Source: CAWDPQ01 sp049642465
GTDB taxonomy: Bacteria > Acidobacteriota > Vicinamibacteria > Vicinamibacterales > 2-12-FULL-66-21
Length of the DNA: 18,198 nt
Assembly (NCBI GenBank): GCA_049642465.1
Contig: JBAROV010000158.1
Location: 1 to 18,198 of the forward strand
Direction: 5' to 3'
Shown: piece by piece, positions 7,704 to 14,893 of the stretch
Numbering within the stretch: position 1 is the first letter of the stretch
How the letters are laid out: every line of letters begins with the position of its first letter
Notes under the pieces: model-generated
Seen by the model: only the letters and a program-made list of their open reading frames with translations
The model's database searches: none
Told to the model about the DNA's origin: nothing
Program-made: the position numbers and the translations under genes

Positions 7704-7758
7704 GGCGCACGGACGGTCATTGTCGGGCTATCGAGAGATCTCCCGCAGCCGATAGAGC

Positions 7759-8475
7759 GTGAGAACGCTTGGTGCAATGACGGATGACTCTGCTTCAGCA
7801 ACCGTGAAACCGCTCGATCGTCTTCAGAACGATCGAGCGGGGTCCACGCAATCGTCCGCTCGATACATCCTCGTTGTGGATGACGAAGCTGTCGTTCGCG
7901 AATTCCTGACGCGTTGCCTCGAGCGAGACGGTTACCCTGTGAAACAGGCCGCCAGTGCGGCCGAGGCGCTCGAGTTGATGGTGGCTGATCCCGCAGCAGT
8001 GGTGTTGTGCGACATCAAAATGCCCGGGCAGGACGGCCTCTGGCTCGCCGAACGCCTCCACGCGCACTGGCCAAAGACGTCCGTGGTGATGGCGACGGCG
8101 ATAGACGACCTCCAGACCGTCAACCGAACACGAGAGCTTGGTGCGGCCGATTACATAACCAAACCGATTCAGCCGGGTCAGCTGGTCGAAGTCATGCGGC
8201 GAGTGCTGATGGCTCGCAACGAAGAGGCACCTATGTCGGAGGATCCCGAACTCCAGGCCGAGCTTGCCGCATCCATGGAGAGTAAGATCGAGGCGGAATA
8301 CACGCTTGAAACACCTGTCAGGTGTCCGGCGTGCGGAGAACGCATCGCCACGCTCAAAGCCGTTCGCCTGGTTCGGGCCCAGGTGAATTTCACGTCAACG
8401 CTTCCTCGCCGCGGGCGAGTGATTGCCTGTCCGAATTGTCTCGCCATCGTTCCCGCGGAACTCACCAACTTCTAA
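7759..8475 (+). CDS. Response regulator with C-terminal zinc-ribbon-like tail
   Basis: 238 residues from GTG 7759; an ATG at 7777 is an alternative, and neither has a clear ribosome site. After a polar N-terminal 35 residues comes a full receiver domain (about 36-152): acidic pair D41-D42, phospho-acceptor D85 in VLCDIKMPG, T113 and K135 in YITKPI. A glutamate-rich linker leads to a C-terminal segment with CPAC (189-192) and CPNC (224-227), spaced like a zinc ribbon. No helix-turn-helix, GGDEF or HD output is present. It probably works by phosphorylation-dependent protein contact or through the metal site. No histidine kinase lies nearby. It is divergent from the GH5 gene, 55 bp apart. Confidence 0.88.
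   Translation: MRTLGAMTDDSASATVKPLDRLQNDRAGSTQSSARYILVVDDEAVVREFLTRCLERDGYPVKQAASAAEALELMVADPAAVVLCDIKMPGQDGLWLAERLHAHWPKTSVVMATAIDDLQTVNRTRELGAADYITKPIQPGQLVEVMRRVLMARNEEAPMSEDPELQAELAASMESKIEAEYTLETPVRCPACGERIATLKAVRLVRAQVNFTSTLPRRGRVIACPNCLAIVPAELTNF
7810..7840. repeat. Perfect 12-bp inverted repeat
   Basis: Arms CCGCTCGATCGT (7810-7821) and ACGATCGAGCGG (7829-7840) with a 7-nt loop. The site is inside the response regulator's N-terminal coding region, before the receiver domain, and about 110-140 bp upstream of the divergent GH5 start. It could be an operator or an mRNA hairpin near the 5' end. Confidence 0.8.
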
Positions 8476-8482
8476 TCGGCTG

Positions 8483-8510
8483 TTGACGCGCCGGCGGGGA
8501 CCCGTACACT
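8483..8510 (+). promoter_or_regulatory. Promoter of the Ig-like protein gene, leaderless
   Basis: TTGACG (8483-8488, 5 of 6) and TACACT (8505-8510, 4 of 6) are 16 bp apart. Seven bases separate the -10 box from the ATG at 8518, so transcription would begin at or next to the A of the start codon. There is no Shine-Dalgarno site. Confidence 0.5.
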
Positions 8511-8517
8511 CATTGTC

Positions 8518-9441
8518 ATGCGCCTGGGAGTTGCGTGGTCGCTCGTCCTCGCGCAAATGGCATGCAGCAGCGCCTCGACCGCGCCATCGGATCCCCCCTG
8601 CGTGACGTCGTGGAATATCGCGGGGCAGCAGCAACTCTCGCCAGGGGAGCGCGTCTTGTGGCAGGCGCCCATGACGAGTACCTGCCTTATCGGTGGCGGT
8701 TGGACGCTGCCGGTTCGGTGGCGATCGTCCCATCCCTCTGTCGCTGAGGTGGCAATCCTCGACAGCACATGCCGATCCGACATCTGCCAGAGTGTCGTCG
8801 TCACGGGCCGTTCGGCCGGTGTTGCGACCATATTCGCCACGAATCCGTCCGACAACGTTGAGAAAAGTGCGCAGATTACCGTTATCGATTCACCCGTGCT
8901 CCCGCCATCACAGGTGACGATTTCACTCCCTATCAGAGCGGCACCTGCCACGCAGCGATTCACGATCGGCGCTACGGCTCAATGGTCATCTGGAACAGTC
9001 AAGGACGTCACGTTGCTGGCCGACTGGAGCTCGTCCGACCAAAACGTTGCTACGGTTTCCGCGGGCAATGTCGTCGCCATCCGAGCCGGGACGACGCTCC
9101 TGCGCGTTGAGTACCTTGGAGTGTCGACCGAGATGCCGCTGCAAGTCCTCGACGCGTCGAAAGACGGTCTTGCCGTTGCGGCACTGACTGAAAGCACCGC
9201 GCTCGTCGCGTATGTGTTGACGTCGACAGCACAGGCCGAGCTGTCGGTTGAAGTTCGTGATGACCGCGGGGCATTTTTTGCGTCGCGAGGCCAGTCGGTC
9301 GTCCGCGGCGTGGGCATCGAAACGTTGCTGATGCCGAACGCGACGCCTCCACCCGAAGTCAGGACGATCTGTCTGATGTTCCGGATGCGCCCTGTGGGCG
9401 GCCAGCCGATCTCTGCCGATGGAGGGTGCCAGCCCCGCTGA
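8518..9441 (+). CDS. Secreted Ig-like (Big_2-type) protein, possible lipoprotein
   Basis: 307 residues. The N-terminal hydrophobic signal ends at LAQMACSSAS, a poor but possible lipobox (Cys16), followed by a Ser/Thr/Pro stretch. Two Ig-like modules follow. The first (about 35-128) contains RWRSSHPSVAEV and TGRSAGVATIFA; the second (about 133-213) contains DWSSSDQNVATVS, GNVVAIRAGTTLLRVEY. These are the W-x-S-S-x-x-x-V-A-x-V and G-x-V-x-A-x-x-x-G hallmarks of bacterial Ig-like group 2 domains. A C-terminal beta-rich part (about 215-307) is unassigned and ends in a Cys-containing tail. Such domains usually mediate adhesion or act as spacers. The gene converges with the matrixin gene, with 17 bp between the stops. 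Confidence 0.8.
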   Translation: MRLGVAWSLVLAQMACSSASTAPSDPPCVTSWNIAGQQQLSPGERVLWQAPMTSTCLIGGGWTLPVRWRSSHPSVAEVAILDSTCRSDICQSVVVTGRSAGVATIFATNPSDNVEKSAQITVIDSPVLPPSQVTISLPIRAAPATQRFTIGATAQWSSGTVKDVTLLADWSSSDQNVATVSAGNVVAIRAGTTLLRVEYLGVSTEMPLQVLDASKDGLAVAALTESTALVAYVLTSTAQAELSVEVRDDRGAFFASRGQSVVRGVGIETLLMPNATPPPEVRTICLMFRMRPVGGQPISADGGCQPR

Positions 9442-9458
9442 GAAGAAGGTGCGACGTC

Positions 9459-10118
9459 TCAGTGACTGCCGCTCGTGAGTGTTCGAAGTCCCGTTGGCGG
9501 CGAGGGAGGCGTGGCTTGAGGGGGGTATAACGCCTGAACACCGGCGATGTCGTCCGCATCGAGTGTGCGATTGCTGACGTTGCAGCTCGACGTCGAAGGG
9601 TACATCGTGGCGCCCGGGGACGTCGAGTGACCAAGGCCCAGTGCGTGTCCAAACTCGTGGGTCGCAATGTCCTCGATGTAGAAACCGCTCGAGCAGCCGG
9701 TCGAGCCTGCAAAGAATCGGAACCCCGCGTCCCAGAACACGATGTCGGCGTCGATGATGCCTGAACTATTCGACCACCAGTAGGTGGTTGCGATGGCCGA
9801 CCCATTCGAGGCGTTCCGGAAGACGACGAGATTGACGCCGTCGTTCGTGTTGGTGGTTTGAGCGCTGGCGCCCGCGAAGTCGAATCGAAATCGTGCGCGG
9901 GACTGCGCGGCCCATGCATCCGCTCCGAGGCGCACGGCTGCTTCCGCGGCCGGCGCCGACAGATCGAGGTTCGAGGCGTTCACGAAGTAATTGACTGCCG
10001 AGGAAGGCCAGCCACGGCTACTCGTGGTGTAGGCCGAAGTGCGGGGCGAGAGTACCGTCGCGATGGCGAGCAGTGTGGCGAGTAAGGCGAAGCGGGTCGT
10101 CGGCTCGAGAATCCGCAT
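9459..10118 (-). CDS. Secreted matrixin-family zinc metalloprotease
   Basis: 219 residues with a clear signal peptide (about 1-29, ending TSA). The catalytic domain is compact (about 35-200). The metzincin zinc site is H154-E155-x-x-H158-x-x-G-x-x-H164 in THEFGHALGLGHS, and the Met-turn is M172 in GATMYP. DADIVFWD and the late LDADDIAGVQALYP are also typical of bacterial matrixins. There is no prodomain cysteine switch. After the catalytic domain the protein stops in a proline tail, ATPPSPPTGLRTLTSGSH, resembling the start of an Fn3 linker. It is predicted to be an exported protease. It begins 7 bp after the small secreted protein gene upstream and is probably co-translated with it. Confidence 0.92.
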   Translation of the reverse strand: MRILEPTTRFALLATLLAIATVLSPRTSAYTTSSRGWPSSAVNYFVNASNLDLSAPAAEAAVRLGADAWAAQSRARFRFDFAGASAQTTNTNDGVNLVVFRNASNGSAIATTYWWSNSSGIIDADIVFWDAGFRFFAGSTGCSSGFYIEDIATHEFGHALGLGHSTSPGATMYPSTSSCNVSNRTLDADDIAGVQALYPPQATPPSPPTGLRTLTSGSH

Positions 10119-10125
10119 AGATCAA

Positions 10126-10617
10126 CTACTGCCGCGCGGCGGCGATTGTGCGACGGATTTCACTGAGCGTCAGGCTGCTGCCCGGCACGCGATTCGATGC
10201 GTCGAGCTTCAACAGTCCCTGGCCGCGAAGATGGGGCACCAGAGCGCCGCGGCCGTTTCGTCTCAGATAGAACACCGCGCGCTCTCCAGGCACGAACGTC
10301 GTCAGGTCCGACACATGGAGCGTGAGGTCGCCAATCGTTCCCCCTTCGACGTCGATCGCGAGAACCGACTGTGCGTCACCCTTGAGGGTCTCTTCGACGG
10401 AAACTCGAACGGTCGAAACGATCAGGCGATCGCCGAATTCGTTCACCTGCCACTGGGGATTGACCGAAGATACGCGTCCGACTACCACGCGCTCGGCTCC
10501 GCGCCCGCGTTCGGCGAGGGCCACCGGAGCGTCCTGCGCCGCCGAAACGGCTGGCACGGAGCCGTGCAGCAACGCGATCAGACACACCATCTCCGGAATC
10601 CGTATCCCCGAGGTCAT
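10126..10617 (-). CDS. Small secreted protein next to matrixin, possible OB/NTR-like fold
   Basis: 163 residues from the ATG at 10617, chosen because a G-rich GGGGGG sits just upstream and a signal peptide follows (ending about SAA). An upstream ATG at 10626 is possible, and the frame stays open to 10674. The mature part is beta-rich: AERVVVGRVSSV, DRLIVSTVRVSVEETLKG, VLAIDVEGGTIGD, FVPGERAVFYLRR and a GQGLLKLD strand. The order (V-x-G-x-V, long strand with ETLKG, GG turn, F-x-x-GE) recalls OB-fold netrin-like domains such as TIMP, but there is no N-terminal Cys, so a TIMP zinc-chelating mechanism is excluded. It is the first gene of a two-gene unit with the matrixin. Function unknown; a protease partner or inhibitor is a guess. 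Confidence 0.7.
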   Translation of the reverse strand: MTSGIRIPEMVCLIALLHGSVPAVSAAQDAPVALAERGRGAERVVVGRVSSVNPQWQVNEFGDRLIVSTVRVSVEETLKGDAQSVLAIDVEGGTIGDLTLHVSDLTTFVPGERAVFYLRRNGRGALVPHLRGQGLLKLDASNRVPGSSLTLSEIRRTIAAARQ

Positions 10618-10780
10618 GCCCCCCATTCCACAACAACGGTGCCAGTCCGCTTCGTCAGACGCGACGAAGGCCAACGCCTTGATGTACTTGGACTTGGCGG
10701 CACCGAGCGGAGTTACCCGGTGGGTCAGGCGTTTCGCCTCGACAGCAAGGCTGTTATTTCGTTGTCAAATCTGAACAGTT

Positions 10781-10804
10781 TTTGGCGCCGTCCGACGCGC
10801 CAAA
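10781..10804 (-). terminator. Hairpin after the PQQ-propeller gene
   Basis: Perfect 8-bp arms TTTGGCGC (10781-10788) and GCGCCAAA (10797-10804) with an 8-nt loop, starting 1 nt after the minus-strand stop codon. The minus-strand transcript has no U-tract after it. The rest of 10675-10805 shows no gene. Confidence 0.5.
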
Positions 10805-10805
10805 G

Positions 10806-12128
10806 TCACTTTCCGACTGCGTACAGTGCGTCGTCGGAACGAATGAACACTCGCCCGCCGGCAATTGCGGGTGAGGCGAGCTGGCGCGCGCTCAACTTGT
10901 TTCGCTCGAGTATGCGCGGCGTTCGTCCGGCCGCAACCACGATCGTCTCGCCGTCTTCGCTGAAGAGATAGATCTTGCCGTCGCCGGCCACCGGCGATGC
11001 CGTATAGACACCGCCCACACGATCTTGATAAACGCGCTCGCCCGTTTTCGCGTCCACGACGGTCAGCACTCCTACGTCGCCCGCCATGTAGATCAATCCG
11101 TCGTAATACACCAGCGATGAGATGTAAGGAGCGCCCGAGGGAATCTTCCAGGCCACATTCGTCGCCGCAACGTCCCCCTTGCCGCCGGGCTTGATGGCCA
11201 TGAACGGGCTGCTGCGATACCCACGGCTCAGATAAATGAGTCCGTTCTGATAAATCGGCGTCGGGATCGGAAAGCGGTTGGCCTCTTCCACGTGCCACAG
11301 TCGTTGACCGGTCGCGATCTCATGGCCGCTGACACCCACGCTCGAATTGACGACAATTTCCGAGCGGCCGGAGGTGTCAACGATGAGAGGCGTACTGTAG
11401 GACGTCTGACCGGCGGGAGCATCGACTTTCCATTGAACGTCGCCCGTACGCGCGTCGAGCGACAGCAGGTACGAAGCGGGCTCGTGGTAACACACGAGGA
11501 TGACGCGGCCGTTGTGGACGACAGGAGAGCTGCCGTGGCCCCAATTGATCTGAAACGGTCCATACGCGGCGCCAAGATTCTTCTTCCAGGCCAGCTTGCC
11601 GGAGAGATCTACTGCAGCAATCTGTCCGGTTCCAAATAACGCGTAGACGCGCTCGCCGTCGGTGACCGGGCTTGGCGACGCTAGATTGTGTTTCTCATGA
11701 ACGGACGGTAGCGGGCCCTCGGCGGGAAGTTCGAATTCCCACACGCGCTTTCCGCTCGTCCGGTCGAACGCGCTGACCAGGAACGCGACATTCCCTTCGG
11801 TGGTGCGAGCGCCACTGCCGAGCGGACGTTCTCCCGCCTCGAGCGGATTGCCGCCCTGGACGAGACGCGGACCGGGCCGCACGACTCCGCTGCCAGCCTG
11901 CGACGTGACGATAACCAGATTGCCCCAGACGATGGGGGAGGAGATGCCAAGGCCTCGGACGGGTGCTTTCCACGCGATATTGTCGGTATCGCTCCAACGC
12001 GAGGGGAGCTTCGGCTCGCCGGACACGCCGGAGAAAGAGGGTCCACGCCAGTGCGGCCAATTTTCGGCCCCCAGAGTCGCGACCGCTGCCGTGAAAGCCG
12101 TAATAAGGACGACGCAGGTTTTTCGCAT
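10806..12128 (-). CDS. Secreted PQQ-type beta-propeller protein
   Basis: 440 residues from ATG 12128; an ATG at 12137 is an alternative. The chosen start has a GAAGAGA purine run about 9 nt upstream and is followed at once by a signal peptide (MRKTCVVLITAF, cleavage near LGAEN). The mature protein opens with WPHWRGPSFSGVS, the standard start of Planctomycete/Acidobacteria PQQ-like repeat proteins. It then runs through about seven blades with VYALFGTGQIAAVDLSGKLAW, LLSLDARTGDVQWK, LTVVDAKTGERVY and IYLFSEDGETIVV. Proteins of this type are related to BamB and PQQ dehydrogenase propellers, but no dehydrogenase active-site segment is evident, so it is more likely a periplasmic scaffold or binding protein. 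It ends at a hairpin. Confidence 0.9.
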   Translation of the reverse strand: MRKTCVVLITAFTAAVATLGAENWPHWRGPSFSGVSGEPKLPSRWSDTDNIAWKAPVRGLGISSPIVWGNLVIVTSQAGSGVVRPGPRLVQGGNPLEAGERPLGSGARTTEGNVAFLVSAFDRTSGKRVWEFELPAEGPLPSVHEKHNLASPSPVTDGERVYALFGTGQIAAVDLSGKLAWKKNLGAAYGPFQINWGHGSSPVVHNGRVILVCYHEPASYLLSLDARTGDVQWKVDAPAGQTSYSTPLIVDTSGRSEIVVNSSVGVSGHEIATGQRLWHVEEANRFPIPTPIYQNGLIYLSRGYRSSPFMAIKPGGKGDVAATNVAWKIPSGAPYISSLVYYDGLIYMAGDVGVLTVVDAKTGERVYQDRVGGVYTASPVAGDGKIYLFSEDGETIVVAAGRTPRILERNKLSARQLASPAIAGGRVFIRSDDALYAVGK

Positions 12129-12404
12129 GCCCGTCATTCTCTTCGGGAGTCCGGGATGCCGCAACTGGGCACGCGCGTGCCCACATTTGCCGCCCGCGGA
12201 CCGATTACAATCCTGCGCTTCTTCAAAATGCGAGCATTCCGAGGTTGGCTCGTCTTTCGCTGCTGCGAACGCCGGCATTCGGCGTCAACGGCTGAAATCG
12301 CTTGAATGTGTGCGGCGGTTCGAATGCCGGTTGAAGGTCGCCGATCCCTCTGAGCGGACTTTCGTCTCGCGCTCAGGGGAGTTCGCTCTCGCGGAGGCTT
12401 TGCG
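12129..12404. other. Divergent intergenic region
   Basis: A 276-bp gap between the PQQ-propeller gene (minus) and the S1C protease gene (plus). It holds a TACAAT box at 12206-12211 on the plus strand with no properly spaced -35 box, and a weak 6-bp inverted repeat near 12268-12284 (ACGCCG/CGGCGT). Otherwise only short ORFs with poor composition. Confidence 0.5.
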
Positions 12405-13490
12405 GTGCGCGTTCGTTATGTCGCTCCCCTGATAACGTTCGCCCTTGTGCCGGCCGTCTCGGTCGGGCAGGACAGGAATGCCGCGCCGGAGGTTTTTCGC
12501 AAAGCGAGTCCCGCGATCGTCACCATCACCACCCCTGACACTTTCGGCTCCGGCGTCCTCATCGATGCGGCTGGCGTCATCGTCACCAACCTTCACGTGA
12601 TCCGGGGAGCTGAAAAGGCGATTGTCCGTCTGGCGAGCGGTGAGGTCTACGACTCGGTGGCGGTCGTCGGCACGGACCCTCAGAAGGATCTGGCCCTGGT
12701 GAAGATTGATGGCCGAGCGTTCCCTTTCGCGGAGATTGGAAACAGTGACGAGGCGCCCATCGGCCAGCCGGTTTATGCGATAGGAGCCCCGAAGGGACTC
12801 GAATTGACGATGTCCGAAGGGATCGTGAGTGGCCGCCGTGAGAGTCCCGCAGGGTACCGGCTGATTCAGACTTCTGCCGCACTCTCGAGCGGCAGCAGCG
12901 GCGGCGGCCTGTTCGACGACACCGGCCGTTTGATCGCCATCACCACGTCGAAGCTGGACGATGGCGAGAATCTGAATTTTGCGATTCCAGTCAATTACGT
13001 CCGTGATATTCGCGCGACATCCACTGCCTGGACGCTCGCAGAACTGAATGCTCACCTGAGCGCAACCAACATCACACCAGGGACATCGGCGTCTCCACTG
13101 ACAACGGCCCTCGGCAGCATGCCGCAGCTCGCGAAGTTCTATACCAACACGGACGGGGACATCGCCATCGTCGAGCAATCGTCAGGCGGACGCGTTCGAG
13201 CGAGTTTCAGCAGCGGCGGCTTTGTCTACGCAACCGCCGAACTTCAGTGGGATCCGAGGCGCAAGGGATTCGTCGGGAACCGCATTCATAAAGCGCTCTG
13301 TGGCCGTGATGATCCTCGCGCATGGGACGTTGCGGTCGAACAAGAACTCCTGGTTCTCAATAGCAACGTCATTCGAGACCGTTCCACGCGACCGGTGACT
13401 GTGGACTGCACCAAGGGCGTCGTGCGTTCGTACGCGGCTCACGACGGTGTGTGGTACGTGCCATCTGTCGCTGACACGCCCGCTCGCTGA
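12405..13490 (+). CDS. Secreted S1C trypsin-like serine protease, no PDZ
   Basis: 361 residues, GTG start with GGAGG 8 nt upstream. Signal peptide about 1-21. The DegP/HtrA-type protease domain (about 25-205) has the full triad: H64 in TNLHVI, D95 in KDLALVKI and S165 in GSSGGG. The GSGVLID and NFAIPVNYV segments also fit the family. Unlike DegP it has no PDZ domain. Instead it carries about 145 C-terminal residues that I do not recognise, with two cysteines (in ALCGRDD and VDCTKG) that could form a disulfide. It is predicted to be a periplasmic or extracellular protease. It is divergent from the PQQ-propeller gene and 74 bp ahead of the amidohydrolase. Confidence 0.88.
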   Translation: MRVRYVAPLITFALVPAVSVGQDRNAAPEVFRKASPAIVTITTPDTFGSGVLIDAAGVIVTNLHVIRGAEKAIVRLASGEVYDSVAVVGTDPQKDLALVKIDGRAFPFAEIGNSDEAPIGQPVYAIGAPKGLELTMSEGIVSGRRESPAGYRLIQTSAALSSGSSGGGLFDDTGRLIAITTSKLDDGENLNFAIPVNYVRDIRATSTAWTLAELNAHLSATNITPGTSASPLTTALGSMPQLAKFYTNTDGDIAIVEQSSGGRVRASFSSGGFVYATAELQWDPRRKGFVGNRIHKALCGRDDPRAWDVAVEQELLVLNSNVIRDRSTRPVTVDCTKGVVRSYAAHDGVWYVPSVADTPAR

Positions 13491-13549
13491 CCCGCTTCCT
13501 GTTTCTTCTGCACCGCGCAACAATTCGGATCCTCGGCCCGACTTTCTGC

Positions 13550-13555
13550 TATAGC
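13550..13555 (+). promoter_or_regulatory. -10 box for the amidohydrolase gene, near-leaderless
   Basis: TATAGC lies 9 nt before the ATG at 13565, so the transcript would start within about 2-3 nt of the start codon. There is no ribosome site and no recognisable -35 box. Confidence 0.35.
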
Positions 13556-13564
13556 TATCGCCTC

Positions 13565-14863
13565 ATGAAGACACGTTTTGCCGGTGGACTGTTCGCCCTG
13601 CTGCTCGCGTGGTCGCTGAGTCCCGCGGCCCAACGGCGCGACACGTCATCCATACTTGCTATCAAGGCTGGCCGTTTGCTCGACGTTGCCGGGAGGCAGG
13701 TTCGTACCGGCGCGGTGGTCGTCGTCGAAGGTGGCCGCATCAAGAGTGTCGAGTCGGCCGTGCCGGCCGGGGCCGAAGTCATCGACCTGTCGCAGCAGAC
13801 GGTGATGCCCGGTCTCATCGACGCGCACACGCACGTCCTGTTGCAGGGTGATGCGACGGCGGAGGACTACGACGCGCAGCTCTTGAAGGAATCGATGCCG
13901 TACCGGGCGCTACGAGCGACGAAGGCGCTGCGAATTGCGCTGGAGCACGGGTTCACCACGCTCCGGGACATCGGGAACGAGGGTGCCGGCTTCACCGACG
14001 TCGATCTGAAGCGTGCGATCGACAACGGGATCGTTCCCGGGCCGCGGCTCTTCGTCGCGACCAAGGCGCTCGCGCCAACGGGTGCGTATGGGTTATCGGG
14101 CTACGCCTGGGAGCTCGACGTGCCGAAGGGAGTACAGATGTGCGACGGGGCAGAGGGCTGCCGTCAAGCCGTCCGCGATCAGATTGCTCACGGAGCGGAC
14201 TGGATCAAGGTCTACGCCGATCGCGGGTACTTCCGGACAGCCGAGGGAACGATTCGCAGCCTGCCGAATTTCACGCTTGACGAGATGCGCGCCATTGTCG
14301 GCCAAGCGCACCGCACGCGGCGCAAAGTCGCCGCCCATTCGATGACACCCTCAGGGCATGAGATAGCGCTTGGCGCTGGCGTCGATTCGATCGAGCACGG
14401 CGACGTACTCGACGACAAGACCATCGCGATCATGGTCGAGCGCGGGGTGTTCTGGTGTCCGACGCTGACGGTGTCAGATTTCGTCGCCGGACCGCGGTCC
14501 GTTACCAATCCGATCTGGTCCGCGCTGCGCGACGCGGCACACGAGTCCTTTCGCAAGGCGTACAAAGCCGGGGTGAAGATCGCCGTGGGCAGCGATGCCG
14601 GCGGGTTCGACTGGGACAAGATTAACAACGCCGAGGAGCTTCGCCGCTATACCGCCCTGGGCATGACTCGGTGGGATGCGCTGCGGGCAGCGACGATCGT
14701 CCCGGCGGAGCTCCTGGGCCAGACCGGCACGCTCGGCACGATTGCGCCCGGCGCACGCGCCGATATCATCGCAATGCGCGAGGATCCGCTCACCGACATC
14801 ACGGCGGTCGAGCGGGTGTCGTTCGTGCTCAAGGATGGCGTCGTCGCGAAGCACGTTCGGTGA
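13565..14863 (+). CDS. Secreted amidohydrolase, imidazolonepropionase/prolidase-like
   Basis: 432 residues with a signal peptide (about 1-22, ending AAQ). This is a binuclear metal amidohydrolase of the Sgx9260-type (Xaa-Pro dipeptidase-like) group. It has H88 and H90 in DAHTHV, a probably carboxylated K215 in WIKVYADRG, H258 in AAHSM, H278 in SIEHGD and D344 in VGSDAGG. The flanking N-terminal (AIKAGRLLDVAG) and C-terminal (LGTIAPGARADIIAM) beta domain is complete. Known relatives hydrolyse N-acyl or proline-containing dipeptides; the substrate here is not known. It converges with the eIF2B-like gene 30 bp away. The protease just upstream points to a peptide-scavenging context, which is inference. 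Confidence 0.92.
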   Translation: MKTRFAGGLFALLLAWSLSPAAQRRDTSSILAIKAGRLLDVAGRQVRTGAVVVVEGGRIKSVESAVPAGAEVIDLSQQTVMPGLIDAHTHVLLQGDATAEDYDAQLLKESMPYRALRATKALRIALEHGFTTLRDIGNEGAGFTDVDLKRAIDNGIVPGPRLFVATKALAPTGAYGLSGYAWELDVPKGVQMCDGAEGCRQAVRDQIAHGADWIKVYADRGYFRTAEGTIRSLPNFTLDEMRAIVGQAHRTRRKVAAHSMTPSGHEIALGAGVDSIEHGDVLDDKTIAIMVERGVFWCPTLTVSDFVAGPRSVTNPIWSALRDAAHESFRKAYKAGVKIAVGSDAGGFDWDKINNAEELRRYTALGMTRWDALRAATIVPAELLGQTGTLGTIAPGARADIIAMREDPLTDITAVERVSFVLKDGVVAKHVR

Positions 14864-14893
14864 GCGCGCGCCGTGCGGCGGCAACCCGATCCA

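Noticed and set aside
10039..10971. Long plus-strand ORF (310 codons) over the small secreted protein gene and beyond
   Set aside because: It is antisense to two better-supported genes, rich in Arg and His, and shows no domain features.
12206..12211. TACAAT box upstream of the S1C protease
   Set aside because: The nearest -35-like element is only 13 bp away, and the leader would be nearly 190 nt. Not called as a promoter.
12285..13178. Long minus-strand ORF (297 codons)
   Set aside because: It lies antisense to the S1C protease gene, which has a full catalytic triad and signal peptide. The ORF has no recognisable motif and an arginine-heavy composition typical of a GC-rich shadow frame.
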